A stretch of DNA of 64,000 bases, taken from assembly GCA_963778675.1 (NCBI GenBank), contig CAVZVI010000010.1:620001-684000 (forward strand), given 5' to 3'. Positions 26,945-35,718 of the stretch are shown here, piece by piece. The notes beneath the pieces are model-generated. The model was not told the origin of the DNA and searched no databases. It saw only the letters and a list, made by a program, of their open reading frames with translations. The first letter of the stretch is position 1. Every line of letters begins with the position of its first letter. The DNA is from CAWCDJ01 sp963778675 (lineage in GTDB: Bacteria > Acidobacteriota > Terriglobia > Bryobacterales > Bryobacteraceae). A program made the position numbers and the translations under genes.

Positions 26945-27983
26945 CGTGTTCGACGCCGTTGTTCCAGTAGTGGTACATCTCTTCGGCGCTGGGGACCTTC
27001 ACCGGGCGCACCAGCCGGAAACCCAGCCACTGCGCGTCGGTCTCGTACCAGATGCTCTTGGGTAACTGGGGATCCTGCTGCTTCCAGGAAGGGTCTGACG
27101 CCACGCGCGCGGCGCATCGCAGCATCCCGGCCGGATCGTTCCAGGAGCCGCCCCGCACCGCGTTCGGATACGGTTTGGTGGCCTTGACCCAGGGGTCTGT
27201 TTCGGCGCCGGCCTGGTAGGGCTCGTACTGATCGAGGGTCCACTCCATGACGTTGCCCATCATGTCGTAGAGGCCCCAGGGGTTGGGCTTCTTGGTCGCG
27301 ACCTTCTGGTACTTGCCCTGGCTGTTGGCCGAATACCACGCGTAATCGCCCAGTTGCGAAGCGTCGTCGCCGAAGGAATACGCGGTCGTGGTGCCGGCGC
27401 GGCAGGCGTATTCCCACTCGGCCTCGGTCGGCAAACGGTAGAACTCTCCGGTCTTCGCGCTCAGCCACTCCGCGTACTTGTTGGCCGCGTGCTGGGTCAT
27501 GCTGATCGCGGGGAAGCCGTTGATCCCCATCCCGAAACTCATCTCGACATACGGGTGAGTCGGGCGGCTGACGGCATCCACCAGCGCGTCTTTCGGGGCG
27601 GTCGTTCCGGCCTGGGTGTCGAACATGAAGAGGCGGTACTCGTCCCAGGTGACTTCATGCGCCTGCATCCAGAAGGCATCGACCTTTACCTGGTGCTGCG
27701 GCTGCTCGTCCTTCTGCTTGTGGGGGTCGGAGGCCGGCGAGCCCATCTCGAACTCGCCCTCCGGAACGGGCACGACGTCGTACGAGACCGTGGTGCCCGG
27801 AATAGTGATGTGGGCAGGGCCCGCCTTTTGGGCGGACGCCTGCCTGTGGGCCTCGATGCGCTCGTAAATGCGCTGCACGCCGGCGCGCTCCCTGGCCGCT
27901 TCGTCTTCGGGCCTGGCGGTTTGCGCGGGGGCGGCGGCCGCCGCAAGGAGAGCGGCCAGCGCCGCTGCCCAGGGTCGCTGCAT
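26934..27983 (-). CDS. Exported SUMF1/formylglycine-generating-enzyme-like protein
   Basis: A 349-residue protein with a signal peptide (MQRPWAAALAALLAAAAAPAQ) and an FGE-sulfatase (SUMF1) fold: VPEGEFEMGSPASD, HEVTWDEYRLF, RLPTEAEWEYACRAGT, GLYDMMGNVMEWT, AVRGGSWNDP and WLGFRLVRP. The paired active-site cysteines of true formylglycine-generating enzyme are not seen, so sulfatase activation is unlikely; a binding or other role is more likely. ATG at 27983 is used since the leader begins there and it follows the Gfo/Idh stop by 4 bases. Confidence 0.82.
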   Translation of the reverse strand: MQRPWAAALAALLAAAAAPAQTARPEDEAARERAGVQRIYERIEAHRQASAQKAGPAHITIPGTTVSYDVVPVPEGEFEMGSPASDPHKQKDEQPQHQVKVDAFWMQAHEVTWDEYRLFMFDTQAGTTAPKDALVDAVSRPTHPYVEMSFGMGINGFPAISMTQHAANKYAEWLSAKTGEFYRLPTEAEWEYACRAGTTTAYSFGDDASQLGDYAWYSANSQGKYQKVATKKPNPWGLYDMMGNVMEWTLDQYEPYQAGAETDPWVKATKPYPNAVRGGSWNDPAGMLRCAARVASDPSWKQQDPQLPKSIWYETDAQWLGFRLVRPVKVPSAEEMYHYWNNGVEHDEQ

Positions 27984-27987
27984 CGCC

Positions 27988-29289
27988 CTAAACCAGCTTG
28001 GTGACGCCCGGCTGGGCAAGGGGCGGAAACGGCAGGCTGCCGTTCCATTCGAGGTGATCGGGAAAGAGCTTCTCCTGCGAGTTCAGCGCCTGGTCCCAGG
28101 TGACCTGCTGGCCGGTGTAGGCGGCCATGCGCCCCATCATGGCGAGCAGGGTGCTGCCGGCCATGCGCTTTCCGTCGTTCATCGGCTGGTTCTTGCGGAT
28201 CGAGGCGAAGAGCAGGTCATGCTCCCGCTGGTACATGTTGTATTGCTGCCCGGTGAAGGTCCAGTTGGTCTTGCCTTCGATGCGCGGGTGCGGCCCGCGG
28301 CCGATGGTGCAGGTCCCGTCCGTGCCCAGCATGTAGTCGGAGTTCTCGTTGTAGCAGCCTGTAATCTGGCGGTTGGCGAGGAAGGCTCGCGTGCCGTTCG
28401 GGTAAATGTAGTTGACTTCGAAGTGGTCGTAGATATTGCCGCCTTCGGCCGGAATGACGCGGCCTCCCACGGCGACGCAACTGGCGGGCGGCTCGTCGTG
28501 CATGGCCCAGGCGATCTTATCCGCGCTGTGGACAGCCTGCTCGACGATGCTGTCGCCGCACAACCACACGAAGTTGTACCAGTTGCGAATCTGCCACTCG
28601 ACGTCGCTCATGCCGGCGGGGCGGGCACTCGCGGGCGGCATCGGCTTCACCGGGTTCGTGTAGTACGTGGCGTAATAGGCCACGATGCGGCCGATGGCGC
28701 CGTTTTCCACCTGCTGGAACGTGTCCTCGATCATGTTGTTGTAGCGCCAGCAGAATCCCGCCACGAGCGAGAGGTTTTTCTGCTTCGCCTTTTCCGATGT
28801 CTCGAGGACCATGCGAACGCCGGGAGCATCGGTGGAGCACGGCTTCTCGCAGAAGATATGCTTGTTCGCCTCAACGCACGCGGCCAGGTGATAGGGGCGG
28901 AAGCCCGGCGGAGTGGTCAGGATCACCACATCCACGCCGCTGCCGATGACCTTCTGGTAGGCATCCAGACCGATGAACTGGCTGGCCGGATCCACCTTCA
29001 CGCGGTCGGCGATCTTGGAGATGCGTTTCAGCGATTCCATGGAGTGGTCGATCTGCCCCTGGTCGATATCGGCCACGGCGGTCAGTTCGGCGTAATCGTC
29101 GGCTGTCAACGCCTGTGAAGCGGCGCCGGTGCCGCGGCCGCCGCAGCCCACCAGGCCCACTTTAATGGCATTGGTGACGGTCTGTGCGGAAATAATGGCC
29201 GGAAACCCGGTGGCCAGCGCAGCGCCTACGGCGGCGCCGCCGGCCTTCAGAAACTCACGGCGGTCGGAATTCTTCGGTTTATCGATCAT
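27988..29289 (-). CDS. Tat-exported Gfo/Idh/MocA family oxidoreductase
   Basis: A 433-residue NAD(P)-dependent sugar oxidoreductase with a Tat leader (DRREFLKAGGAAVGAALATGFPA), then the Rossmann motif VGLVGCGGRGTG, the EKPC motif (HIFCEKPCSTDA) and a C-terminal alpha/beta domain. Tat export of a Gfo/Idh enzyme implies folding with cofactor before transport. It heads a minus-strand unit with the SUMF1-like and ApbE genes and faces a DUF1080 protein. Oxidation of sugars to 3-keto forms is plausible but inferred from neighbours. Confidence 0.87.
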   Translation of the reverse strand: MIDKPKNSDRREFLKAGGAAVGAALATGFPAIISAQTVTNAIKVGLVGCGGRGTGAASQALTADDYAELTAVADIDQGQIDHSMESLKRISKIADRVKVDPASQFIGLDAYQKVIGSGVDVVILTTPPGFRPYHLAACVEANKHIFCEKPCSTDAPGVRMVLETSEKAKQKNLSLVAGFCWRYNNMIEDTFQQVENGAIGRIVAYYATYYTNPVKPMPPASARPAGMSDVEWQIRNWYNFVWLCGDSIVEQAVHSADKIAWAMHDEPPASCVAVGGRVIPAEGGNIYDHFEVNYIYPNGTRAFLANRQITGCYNENSDYMLGTDGTCTIGRGPHPRIEGKTNWTFTGQQYNMYQREHDLLFASIRKNQPMNDGKRMAGSTLLAMMGRMAAYTGQQVTWDQALNSQEKLFPDHLEWNGSLPFPPLAQPGVTKLV

Positions 29290-29340
29290 GGCCCCTCGTC
29301 AGAAGCCATTCTACACGACCTCAGGCGCGGCGGACCTGCC

Positions 29341-31131
29341 TCAGTTCTTGGTCAACTCGCGGGCACGCGCCAGATCTACGTCGGCGCCGGTCTTGTCCCC
29401 CGAGGCGCGGCGGGCTGCCGAGCGGTTCAGATAGGCGTTGGCGTACGACGGATTCAGCCGGATGGCCTGGTCGAAATCGGCGATCGCTTCCGGATACTGC
29501 TTCAGCCGGAAGTGCGCATAGCCGCGCGCGTTGTAGGCGAGCGCCATCGAAGGGTTGATCTTCAGGGCGGCGTTGAGCTGCTCGATGGCTTCCGCGAACT
29601 TACCCTCCTGCACCAACTGACGGCCGCGCGCGTGCAGCGCGGACGCGCTTTGAGTAGGCGCCGGGGCAGCGCGGACGCTTGCGGGCGGTGCGGCAGCGGG
29701 AGGCGTGGCTGCCGGATGCTCGGTGGGCGGCGCGGCCGTAGCCTGTTCGACCGGTGGTGTGGGGGCTGTTGGTGCGGGAGCAGGTTCCGCGACAGGTTTT
29801 TCGGGGGCCGGCGGCGGCGAGGGTGGGGTCTCGGCCTTGGCTTCGGCCTGGGGCGCGGCCTCGGGCTTGACCGGCTCTGCCGGCTTCACGGGCGGGGTCG
29901 GGAGCACCACACTCACCGTGTCCGGCTCTTTCTCCTTCGCCAGCGCATTCTGGATGATTCCCCTGACCTTGGCTTCCGCTTCCGCCATCAGGCGTGCCGC
30001 GTCGGCATTCTGCGGGTCGAGATAAGTCGCCCTCTTCAGATCGTCAAGCGCCTCATCGTAGCGCCCGAGCAGGAAGTAAGCGCTGCCGCGGGCATACCAG
30101 GCGAGGGCGTAGTTGGGGTTCAGGGTGATCGCCATGGTGCGGTCGGCGATCCCCTTGTCGTGCCGCCCCAGCAGGTGATACGAGCCGCCGCGCGCGATGT
30201 AGGCGTCGGGGTTCTTGGGGTCGAGCTGAACCGCGTGGTCGCGATCCTGGAACGCCTCTTCGAGCTTCTGCTGCCGGGCGTAGACCGAGCCGCGGGCGAG
30301 GAACAGGCGGACGTCATTTGGATCGCGCCGGATGGCCTCGGTATAGTCGTCGATCGCGCCGTTATCATCGTTGAGACGCTCGCGCACGGCGCCGCGCACG
30401 CGCAGGGCGCGCACGTCGCCCGGAGTCACTTTCAGGGCGGAGGTCAAATCGGCCAGCGCCCGCTGGTAATCTTCGATCGAGGCGTAGGCAATCCCGCGCT
30501 CCACCAGGGCAACTTCGAAGTCGGGCTTATGACTGAGGCACAGGTCGAAGTCCTCGATCGCGTCGCGGTACTGTCCGAGCGCCGCCCGGGCCATGCCGCG
30601 GCCTTTGTACGGCTCCGGATTATCGATGCGGAGCTTGATGGCCTGCGTGTAGTCCTCGATTGCCTTGGCGTATTGCTTAGTGGCCAGGTAAGCGTCGCCG
30701 CGGCCGGTATAGACCTCGGTACGTTCCAACTGGAAATTGATGGCGGAGGTGTAATCCTGAATCGCCCTTTCCTGCTTTCCGATGGCACCGAAAAACCGTC
30801 CGCGAGCGGCGTAGGCGTAGGCGTCTCCGGGCTGAACGTGCACGGCCTGCTCCAGGTCGGCGGCGGCCTTGTCGTTCTCGCCGGCGGCGAAATAGTCCTG
30901 TCCCCGGGCGATCCAGGCGTACGAATTCGATTCGTCCGCGTCGATCGCCTCGGAGTAGGCCATGATGGCGTCGCGGCGATTGCCCGCCTGGTCGGCGCGG
31001 ACTCCACGCTGATAGGCGATTTGGGATTTCTTCTTGTCGGGCTTATTGTCGGCCCCGTTAACCGGGAGCAGCAGGCCGGTAATACCCAGCGATACTATGA
31101 TCCGCGCCGCGGAGAATTTTCCCGTCCACAT
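29341..31131 (-). CDS. Exported tetratricopeptide-repeat protein with proline-rich linker
   Basis: A 596-residue protein: signal peptide (ARIIVSLGITGLLLPVNG), about ten TPR units over residues ~30-390 (repeats such as AYAARGRFFGAIGKQERAIQ and ALAWYARGSAYFLLGRYDEA), a ~100-residue Pro/Ala/Glu-rich linker, and three more TPR units at the C-terminus. TPRs mediate protein-protein contacts; the partner is unknown. Its start faces the cobalamin riboswitch of the divergent operon, about 20 bases away, so promoters overlap in this region. Confidence 0.85.
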   Translation of the reverse strand: MWTGKFSAARIIVSLGITGLLLPVNGADNKPDKKKSQIAYQRGVRADQAGNRRDAIMAYSEAIDADESNSYAWIARGQDYFAAGENDKAAADLEQAVHVQPGDAYAYAARGRFFGAIGKQERAIQDYTSAINFQLERTEVYTGRGDAYLATKQYAKAIEDYTQAIKLRIDNPEPYKGRGMARAALGQYRDAIEDFDLCLSHKPDFEVALVERGIAYASIEDYQRALADLTSALKVTPGDVRALRVRGAVRERLNDDNGAIDDYTEAIRRDPNDVRLFLARGSVYARQQKLEEAFQDRDHAVQLDPKNPDAYIARGGSYHLLGRHDKGIADRTMAITLNPNYALAWYARGSAYFLLGRYDEALDDLKRATYLDPQNADAARLMAEAEAKVRGIIQNALAKEKEPDTVSVVLPTPPVKPAEPVKPEAAPQAEAKAETPPSPPPAPEKPVAEPAPAPTAPTPPVEQATAAPPTEHPAATPPAAAPPASVRAAPAPTQSASALHARGRQLVQEGKFAEAIEQLNAALKINPSMALAYNARGYAHFRLKQYPEAIADFDQAIRLNPSYANAYLNRSAARRASGDKTGADVDLARARELTKN

Positions 31132-31149
31132 GCCTTTCCTGATTAGTGT

Positions 31150-31316
31150 ACACTCGGAGGGAAGTCGAAATTCCGCTGGTGTTCGGGAAGCTGGTGAGAA
31201 TCCAGCACAGCCCCGCTACTGTAATCGCTTAGGGTTCGCCGATCAAGCCACTGTTCCGGTGACGGAATGGGAAGGCCGGTGGATCCGTCGAGGCGTAAGT
31301 CAGGAGACCGGCCGGC
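31150..31316 (+). promoter_or_regulatory. Cobalamin riboswitch
   Basis: The conserved elements appear in order: a P3-region GGTGAGAATCC around 31193-31203, the core GCCCCGCTACTGTAA at about 31210, GCCACTG then GGGAAGG near 31246-31274, and the B12 box AAGTCAGGAGACCGGCC at 31298-31314. It precedes the BtuB-like gene by 40 bases. A short hairpin (GCTC 31334-31337 with GAGC 31347-31350) overlaps the GGGAGGAG ribosome-binding site, suggesting translational control, though this is by eye. Confidence 0.93.
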
Positions 31317-31356
31317 GCGATTCTATTCGCTTGGCTCTCGAGGGAGGAGCTCGAAA

Positions 31357-33525
31357 ATGCGTACGCGTGGCGCGGGTCTCGCGGCCTGCTTCCTGTTTAT
31401 TTCCGCCGCCCTTTCGGCGGCACAGATCAAGGGCAAAGTAGTGGATCCATCGGGTGCGCCCATCGCCGGCGCGCGGATCACGGTGTGGGGCCGCACCGGC
31501 GCGGGCGCGCAAACCGTGGCGGCCGCCGACGGGTCCTTCGAGTTGGATGCGCCGCCGGGCACGAAGCTGCTGATCGCTTCTCCGGGTTTCCGCACCGCGA
31601 TGGTGGAGGCGGCGCAGGCGGGCGCCGTGCGGCTGGAGATCGCACCAGTGGTCGATTCGGTGCAGGTGGCCGGGTCGAGCATCGACGCGCCCCTCGAGCA
31701 ACAGGGCGGCAGCGCCAGCCTGGTTCCGGCCGAAGAGGTGCGGCGCCGCAACGAGCCTTACGCCGCGGACCTGCTCCGCTATCTGCCGGGCGTCACGTTC
31801 AACCAGAGCGGCGCGGCGGGTGGGGTGGACAGTCTCTTCCTGCGCGGCGGCAACTCCAACTTCGGGCTCGTGCAGATCGACGGGGTTCCGGTGAACTCCT
31901 TCGGGGGAGCGTTCGATTTCGCGCACATTCCCGCAACCGCGATCGACCACGTCGAGGTGGTCCGCGGGCCGCAATCGGCGGTTTACGGCTCGTATGCCAA
32001 TAGCGGCGTGATCGACTTTGTCACCCGTCAACCGGGCGCCTCCCCGCAACTGGAAGTGCTGGCCGAAGGCGGAAGCTATGACGAACGGCGGTTCGGGGTG
32101 ACCGCATCAGGAACGCTGGCGGGATTCGGGGTGACCGCCTCGGCATCGCGCGCCGACACCAACGGCCCGGTGACCAACAGCGACTATCGGAATGAAGACC
32201 TGTTGCTGAACGTGACCCGCCGCTTCGGGAGCCAGAGCCTGGCGCTCCACGGCTACTTCGATTCGAACGAGGCCGGCGAGCCAGGGCCCTGGGGCTCGGA
32301 CCCCGCTCACACTTTCACCGGCATCGACACCATCAGCCGCGAGAAGAATAACTTCGGCGATTACGGAGCGCACTGGGAGGCGGACCTTACGCCGCGCGTG
32401 CGCCAGGAGGCTTCAGGCAGCTTTTTTCTGGATAACTCCGGGTTCCAGAGTCCCTACGGCCCGAGCTTCAACCAGGACCGCCGGTTCCAGGGGGACGCCC
32501 TGACGGTGGTGAGCGTGACGCGCAGCTACACCGCCGCGTTCGGCGCAACGCTGGGCCGGGAGGACGTAAAGAACAGCTTTATCACCGACTCCGCTTTTGC
32601 GACGTTCCCGATCGAACGAAGGGATGCCGCGGTCTACCAGGAGAACCGGTTCGTGATCGGCGGCCGCCTGTTCCTGAATGCCGGGGTGCGCGTGGAGTGG
32701 ATTCGTACGCCGGCGATTCCAGGCGACGGGTACACGCGGCCGGATTTTCCGGCGAACAACCTGGCGCGGGTCAATCCCAAAGTGGCGGCGGCGTATGTGC
32801 TGGACCCGTCGACTCGGGTTCACGCGTCTTTCGGAACCGGCATCCGCCCGCCCTCGGGCTTCGAGATCGCCTTCACGAACAACCCGCGGCTGGCGCCGGA
32901 GCGGACCCGCAGCTTCGACGCGGGCATCGAGCGCAGGCTCTTTCGCGACCTGGTGGTGCTCGACGGAACGTACTTTTACAACCGCTACTACGACCTGATC
33001 GTGACGCTCGGCGGCTCGCTGGCAACGCTCAGCCATTACCAATCGGCGAACCTGGCCAACTCAAGGGCGGAGGGCGGAGAGTTTTCCGCGGGGGTCCGGC
33101 CGGCGCGGTGGGTGTTTGTGAGAGGCTCTTACACGCTGCTCGAAACGCGCATCCTTTCTCTCGACGGTTCGAGCCTGGCGCCGCTGCCCTTTACCGTCGG
33201 GCAGCCCTTGACCCGGCGTCCGGAGCACTCAGGCAGTTTCGTGGCAACCTTCAGCCGCGGACGGGTGACGGCGGACCTGACCGGCTATTTCCGCGGCAGG
33301 ACGCTCTATGAAGAGCCGACCTACGGCGCGACCAACGGACTCTTCTGGGACCCCGGCTTTGCCAACATAGGGTTCAACCTGAATTATGAGCTGGGCGGCG
33401 GAGTCACGATGTACGGCAACCTGCGAAACGCGTTGGACCAGCATTACGAAGAGGTGTTCGGGTATCCTTCGCCGCGGTTGAATTTCGTGGCGGGTTTGAA
33501 GTGGACTTTGTCCCGCGGGAGGTAA
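31357..33525 (+). CDS. btuB: TonB-dependent receptor, cobalamin-regulated (BtuB-like)
   Basis: A 722-residue outer-membrane receptor: signal peptide (MRTRGAGLAACFLFISAALSA), a carboxypeptidase-regulatory-like domain (IKGKVVDPSGAPIAGARITV), a plug domain (DLLRYLPGVTFNQSG, LFLRGGNSNFGLVQIDGVPV, IDHVEVVRGPQSAVYGS) and a beta-barrel ending in LNFVAGLKWTLSRGR. ATG at 31357 has GGGAGGAG 8 bases upstream and avoids the riboswitch. The riboswitch makes cobalamin or a corrinoid the likely ligand. The adenosyltransferase gene starts 4 bases after its stop. Confidence 0.9.
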   Translation: MRTRGAGLAACFLFISAALSAAQIKGKVVDPSGAPIAGARITVWGRTGAGAQTVAAADGSFELDAPPGTKLLIASPGFRTAMVEAAQAGAVRLEIAPVVDSVQVAGSSIDAPLEQQGGSASLVPAEEVRRRNEPYAADLLRYLPGVTFNQSGAAGGVDSLFLRGGNSNFGLVQIDGVPVNSFGGAFDFAHIPATAIDHVEVVRGPQSAVYGSYANSGVIDFVTRQPGASPQLEVLAEGGSYDERRFGVTASGTLAGFGVTASASRADTNGPVTNSDYRNEDLLLNVTRRFGSQSLALHGYFDSNEAGEPGPWGSDPAHTFTGIDTISREKNNFGDYGAHWEADLTPRVRQEASGSFFLDNSGFQSPYGPSFNQDRRFQGDALTVVSVTRSYTAAFGATLGREDVKNSFITDSAFATFPIERRDAAVYQENRFVIGGRLFLNAGVRVEWIRTPAIPGDGYTRPDFPANNLARVNPKVAAAYVLDPSTRVHASFGTGIRPPSGFEIAFTNNPRLAPERTRSFDAGIERRLFRDLVVLDGTYFYNRYYDLIVTLGGSLATLSHYQSANLANSRAEGGEFSAGVRPARWVFVRGSYTLLETRILSLDGSSLAPLPFTVGQPLTRRPEHSGSFVATFSRGRVTADLTGYFRGRTLYEEPTYGATNGLFWDPGFANIGFNLNYELGGGVTMYGNLRNALDQHYEEVFGYPSPRLNFVAGLKWTLSRGR

Positions 33526-33529
33526 TGCG

Positions 33530-34150
33530 ATGAGCGATGAACCGTTTGACGAGCCGCGCCTGGCGATCAACCGCGTTTATACGCGCCTGGGTGACCGGGG
33601 CGAAACCGGCCTCGCCGGAGGCCAGCGCGTGCCTAAGGACTCGGCGCGCATCGAAGCCTACGGCACGGTGGACGAGTTGAACGCATTCGTAGGCGCGGCA
33701 CGTGTCACCGCTCTCGAGACTGGGGCGGCCGAACTGGGCGCCATGCTGCTCCGTGTGCAGCACGAACTGTTCAACCTCGGGTCGATTCTCGCGACGCTTC
33801 CGGAAGACGTTCATCCCAAGCAGGCGCGCGTGACGGATGCCGAAGTCGCACGGCTCGAGGCGGAGATGGACCGCGCCAACGTGGACCTGCCGGCTCTGCG
33901 CTCGTTCGTCCTGCCGGGCGGCAGCCGGCTCAACGCGGAACTGCACATCTGCCGTACCGTGTGCCGGCGGGCCGAGCGCGCCTGTGTGACCCTGGCGCGC
34001 CTGGAAACAGCGCCACCCGAAGCGGTGCGCTATCTGAACCGCCTGAGCGACGCGCTGTTTGTCTGGAGCCGCTGGTCGAGTCACCTCGGCGGCGTGCCCG
34101 AAACTTTGTGGGAACCAAACCAGTCCAGTTCGGGGCTGAGTGATGGATAA
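33530..34150 (+). CDS. pduO: PduO-type cob(I)alamin adenosyltransferase
   Basis: A 206-residue ATP:corrinoid adenosyltransferase that makes adenosylcobalamin. It has VYTRLGDRGETGL (ATP loop), RIEAYGTVDELNAF, VLPGGSRLNAELH, RTVCRRAERA and YLNRLSDALFV, the full PduO-family set. GGGAGG overlapping the receptor stop is its ribosome-binding site. As second gene behind a cobalamin riboswitch it would adenosylate newly imported corrinoid. All recognised family motifs are present. Confidence 0.94.
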   Translation: MSDEPFDEPRLAINRVYTRLGDRGETGLAGGQRVPKDSARIEAYGTVDELNAFVGAARVTALETGAAELGAMLLRVQHELFNLGSILATLPEDVHPKQARVTDAEVARLEAEMDRANVDLPALRSFVLPGGSRLNAELHICRTVCRRAERACVTLARLETAPPEAVRYLNRLSDALFVWSRWSSHLGGVPETLWEPNQSSSGLSDG

Positions 34151-34169
34151 TCAGAAAAAGGAGAAATCG

Positions 34170-34709
34170 ATGCAGAAGAACAGCACTCCCGGCGACCTGC
34201 GGCCGCTAGCTATTGGGCTCCTCATTCTGGGAGGGTTGATTCGCGTTACCCAGGCCTGGAATTTCGCGCCGGTGGGCGCGTTGAGCCTGTTTGCGGGGGC
34301 TCGCCTGCGGGGCTGGAAGGCGTGGGCGCTGCCGCTCGTATTGATGGCGATTACGGACCCGCTGTTGGGCGGCTACAGCGCCGCGACGCCGCTGGTCTAC
34401 GCCTGCCTGCTGATCAATGTGTGGATTGGCACGCGCCTCCGGGGGACCGAGAGTCCGCTGGCGATCGGTGGAGCGGCCGTGGCCGGTAGCGTGCAGTTCT
34501 TCCTGCTGACCAATTTCGGGTGGCTGGGAGCCGGCGGCATGTATCCGCATACGCTGGCGGGTGTCCTCGCGTGCTACACCGCGGGCGTTCCGTTCTTCTG
34601 GCGCACGCTGGCTTCGGACCTGTTCTACTCGGGAGTGCTCTTCGGCCTGCATGCCTGGTTGAGCCGGACGGTCGTCCGCTCCGAGCGCGTGGCGGCACAG
34701 GCGGCGTAA
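34170..34709 (+). CDS. DUF6580-type membrane protein, probable corrinoid transport component
   Basis: A 179-residue membrane protein with about five hydrophobic segments (AIGLLILGGLIRV, APVGALSLFAGARL, ALPLVLMAITDPLL, VYACLLINVWIGT, GVLACYTAGVPFFW). NFAPVGALSLFAGA and MAITDPLLG fit DUF6580, a family suggested to be ECF-transporter S-component-like. Starts at 34140 and 34143 are in frame, but AAAAGGAG at 34156-34163, 6 bases before ATG 34170, decides for 34170. Position in the cobalamin-controlled operon suggests corrinoid uptake across the inner membrane; no ECF ATPase genes lie nearby. Confidence 0.72.
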   Translation: MQKNSTPGDLRPLAIGLLILGGLIRVTQAWNFAPVGALSLFAGARLRGWKAWALPLVLMAITDPLLGGYSAATPLVYACLLINVWIGTRLRGTESPLAIGGAAVAGSVQFFLLTNFGWLGAGGMYPHTLAGVLACYTAGVPFFWRTLASDLFYSGVLFGLHAWLSRTVVRSERVAAQAA

Positions 34710-34764
34710 CGGCCGTTTCTTGCGGGGACCAACCGCCTGCAGCGCGATATGATGGGCTTGTGAC

Positions 34765-35718
34765 ATGGCGCTGATTGCGGTTTCGGGTCATCCGGGGTGC
34801 CGGTACGAAGAAGTGGCGCGGATCGCCGCTCAGCGTCTTGGCTTCCAACTGGTGACCCAGGCGCGTCTCCGGGCACTCGCGGGGGAGGAATTCGGCTCCG
34901 CCACTTCCGTGCCGGACAAAGCCTATTCCAGCCTGGTGACCTCGGTGCTGGCGCGTCTCGCGACCGAACACCACATGGTGTACTGCGCCATCGGCGGCGA
35001 AGTGCAGGCCCGCCACTTTCCGGGGATGCTGCGGGTGCATGTCGTCGCGCCGGAGAACGTCCGCGTCGGAAACCTGATGCTGGATTCCCGGCTGGAGCGC
35101 ACCGCTGCCCGCCAGTTGCTGCTGGAACTGGAAGCAGCCGACCGCGCCGACCGCCGCGCGAAATTCGGCAAGACCCGCCCCAGCGCCGAACTGTTCGACC
35201 TCGTGCTGAACGCCGAATCGCTCACCTCCGAGCAGATGGCCGCAGTCATCGAAACCACGGTGGCCGCGACCGGCCTTAAGGAACGGGGATTCCTCTCTCC
35301 CGCCGCGGAGGCGCAGCTTCAGTTCCAGATGCGCTTCAAGCTCTCGCGATACGGCATCGTGCCGCCCGATAAGATCAGCCTGCGCAAAAAGATGTTCGCC
35401 AACCAGAGCGAGGAGATCTTCGCCAACCTGCTGGATTTCTACCGCATCGCCTGGGAGTACGAGCCGCGCAGTTTCCCCATCCAGTACGACCGCGACGGCA
35501 CCGCCCTGGAATTCTTCACGCCGGACTTCTACCTGCCGGAGTTCGATCTTTACGTGGAACTCACCACCATGAAGCAATCGCTGGTCACCCGGAAGAACCG
35601 GAAGGTGCGGCTGCTGCGCGAGCTGTATCCCCAGATCAACATCCAGGTGTTCTATCAGAAGGATTTCGAGAACCTCATCTTCAAGTACGGGCTGGCGGAG
35701 CGCCCGGTCAAGGTATGA
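34765..35718 (+). CDS. Cytidylate-kinase-like domain fused to a nuclease-like C-terminal domain
   Basis: A 317-residue protein. Residues 1-~195 resemble the cytidylate kinase-like (AAA_26) family: LIAVSGHPGCRYEEVARIAA with no GK[ST], AIGGEVQARHFPGMLRVHVVAP and FDLVLNAESLTSEQMA. Residues ~225-317 look like a restriction-endonuclease-type fold: EFFTPDFYLPEFDLYVELT, then KNRKVRLLRELYPQINI and VFYQKDF. The P-loop lysine appears lost, so kinase activity is doubtful. It overlaps hpt by 4 bases, suggesting coupling to purine salvage. Function is not known; the domain reading is by eye. Confidence 0.68.
   Translation: MALIAVSGHPGCRYEEVARIAAQRLGFQLVTQARLRALAGEEFGSATSVPDKAYSSLVTSVLARLATEHHMVYCAIGGEVQARHFPGMLRVHVVAPENVRVGNLMLDSRLERTAARQLLLELEAADRADRRAKFGKTRPSAELFDLVLNAESLTSEQMAAVIETTVAATGLKERGFLSPAAEAQLQFQMRFKLSRYGIVPPDKISLRKKMFANQSEEIFANLLDFYRIAWEYEPRSFPIQYDRDGTALEFFTPDFYLPEFDLYVELTTMKQSLVTRKNRKVRLLRELYPQINIQVFYQKDFENLIFKYGLAERPVKV

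Noticed and set aside
26934..27983. True formylglycine-generating enzyme (sulfatase activator)
   Set aside because: The fold motifs fit SUMF1, but the active-site cysteine pair is not visible and no sulfatase gene is nearby.
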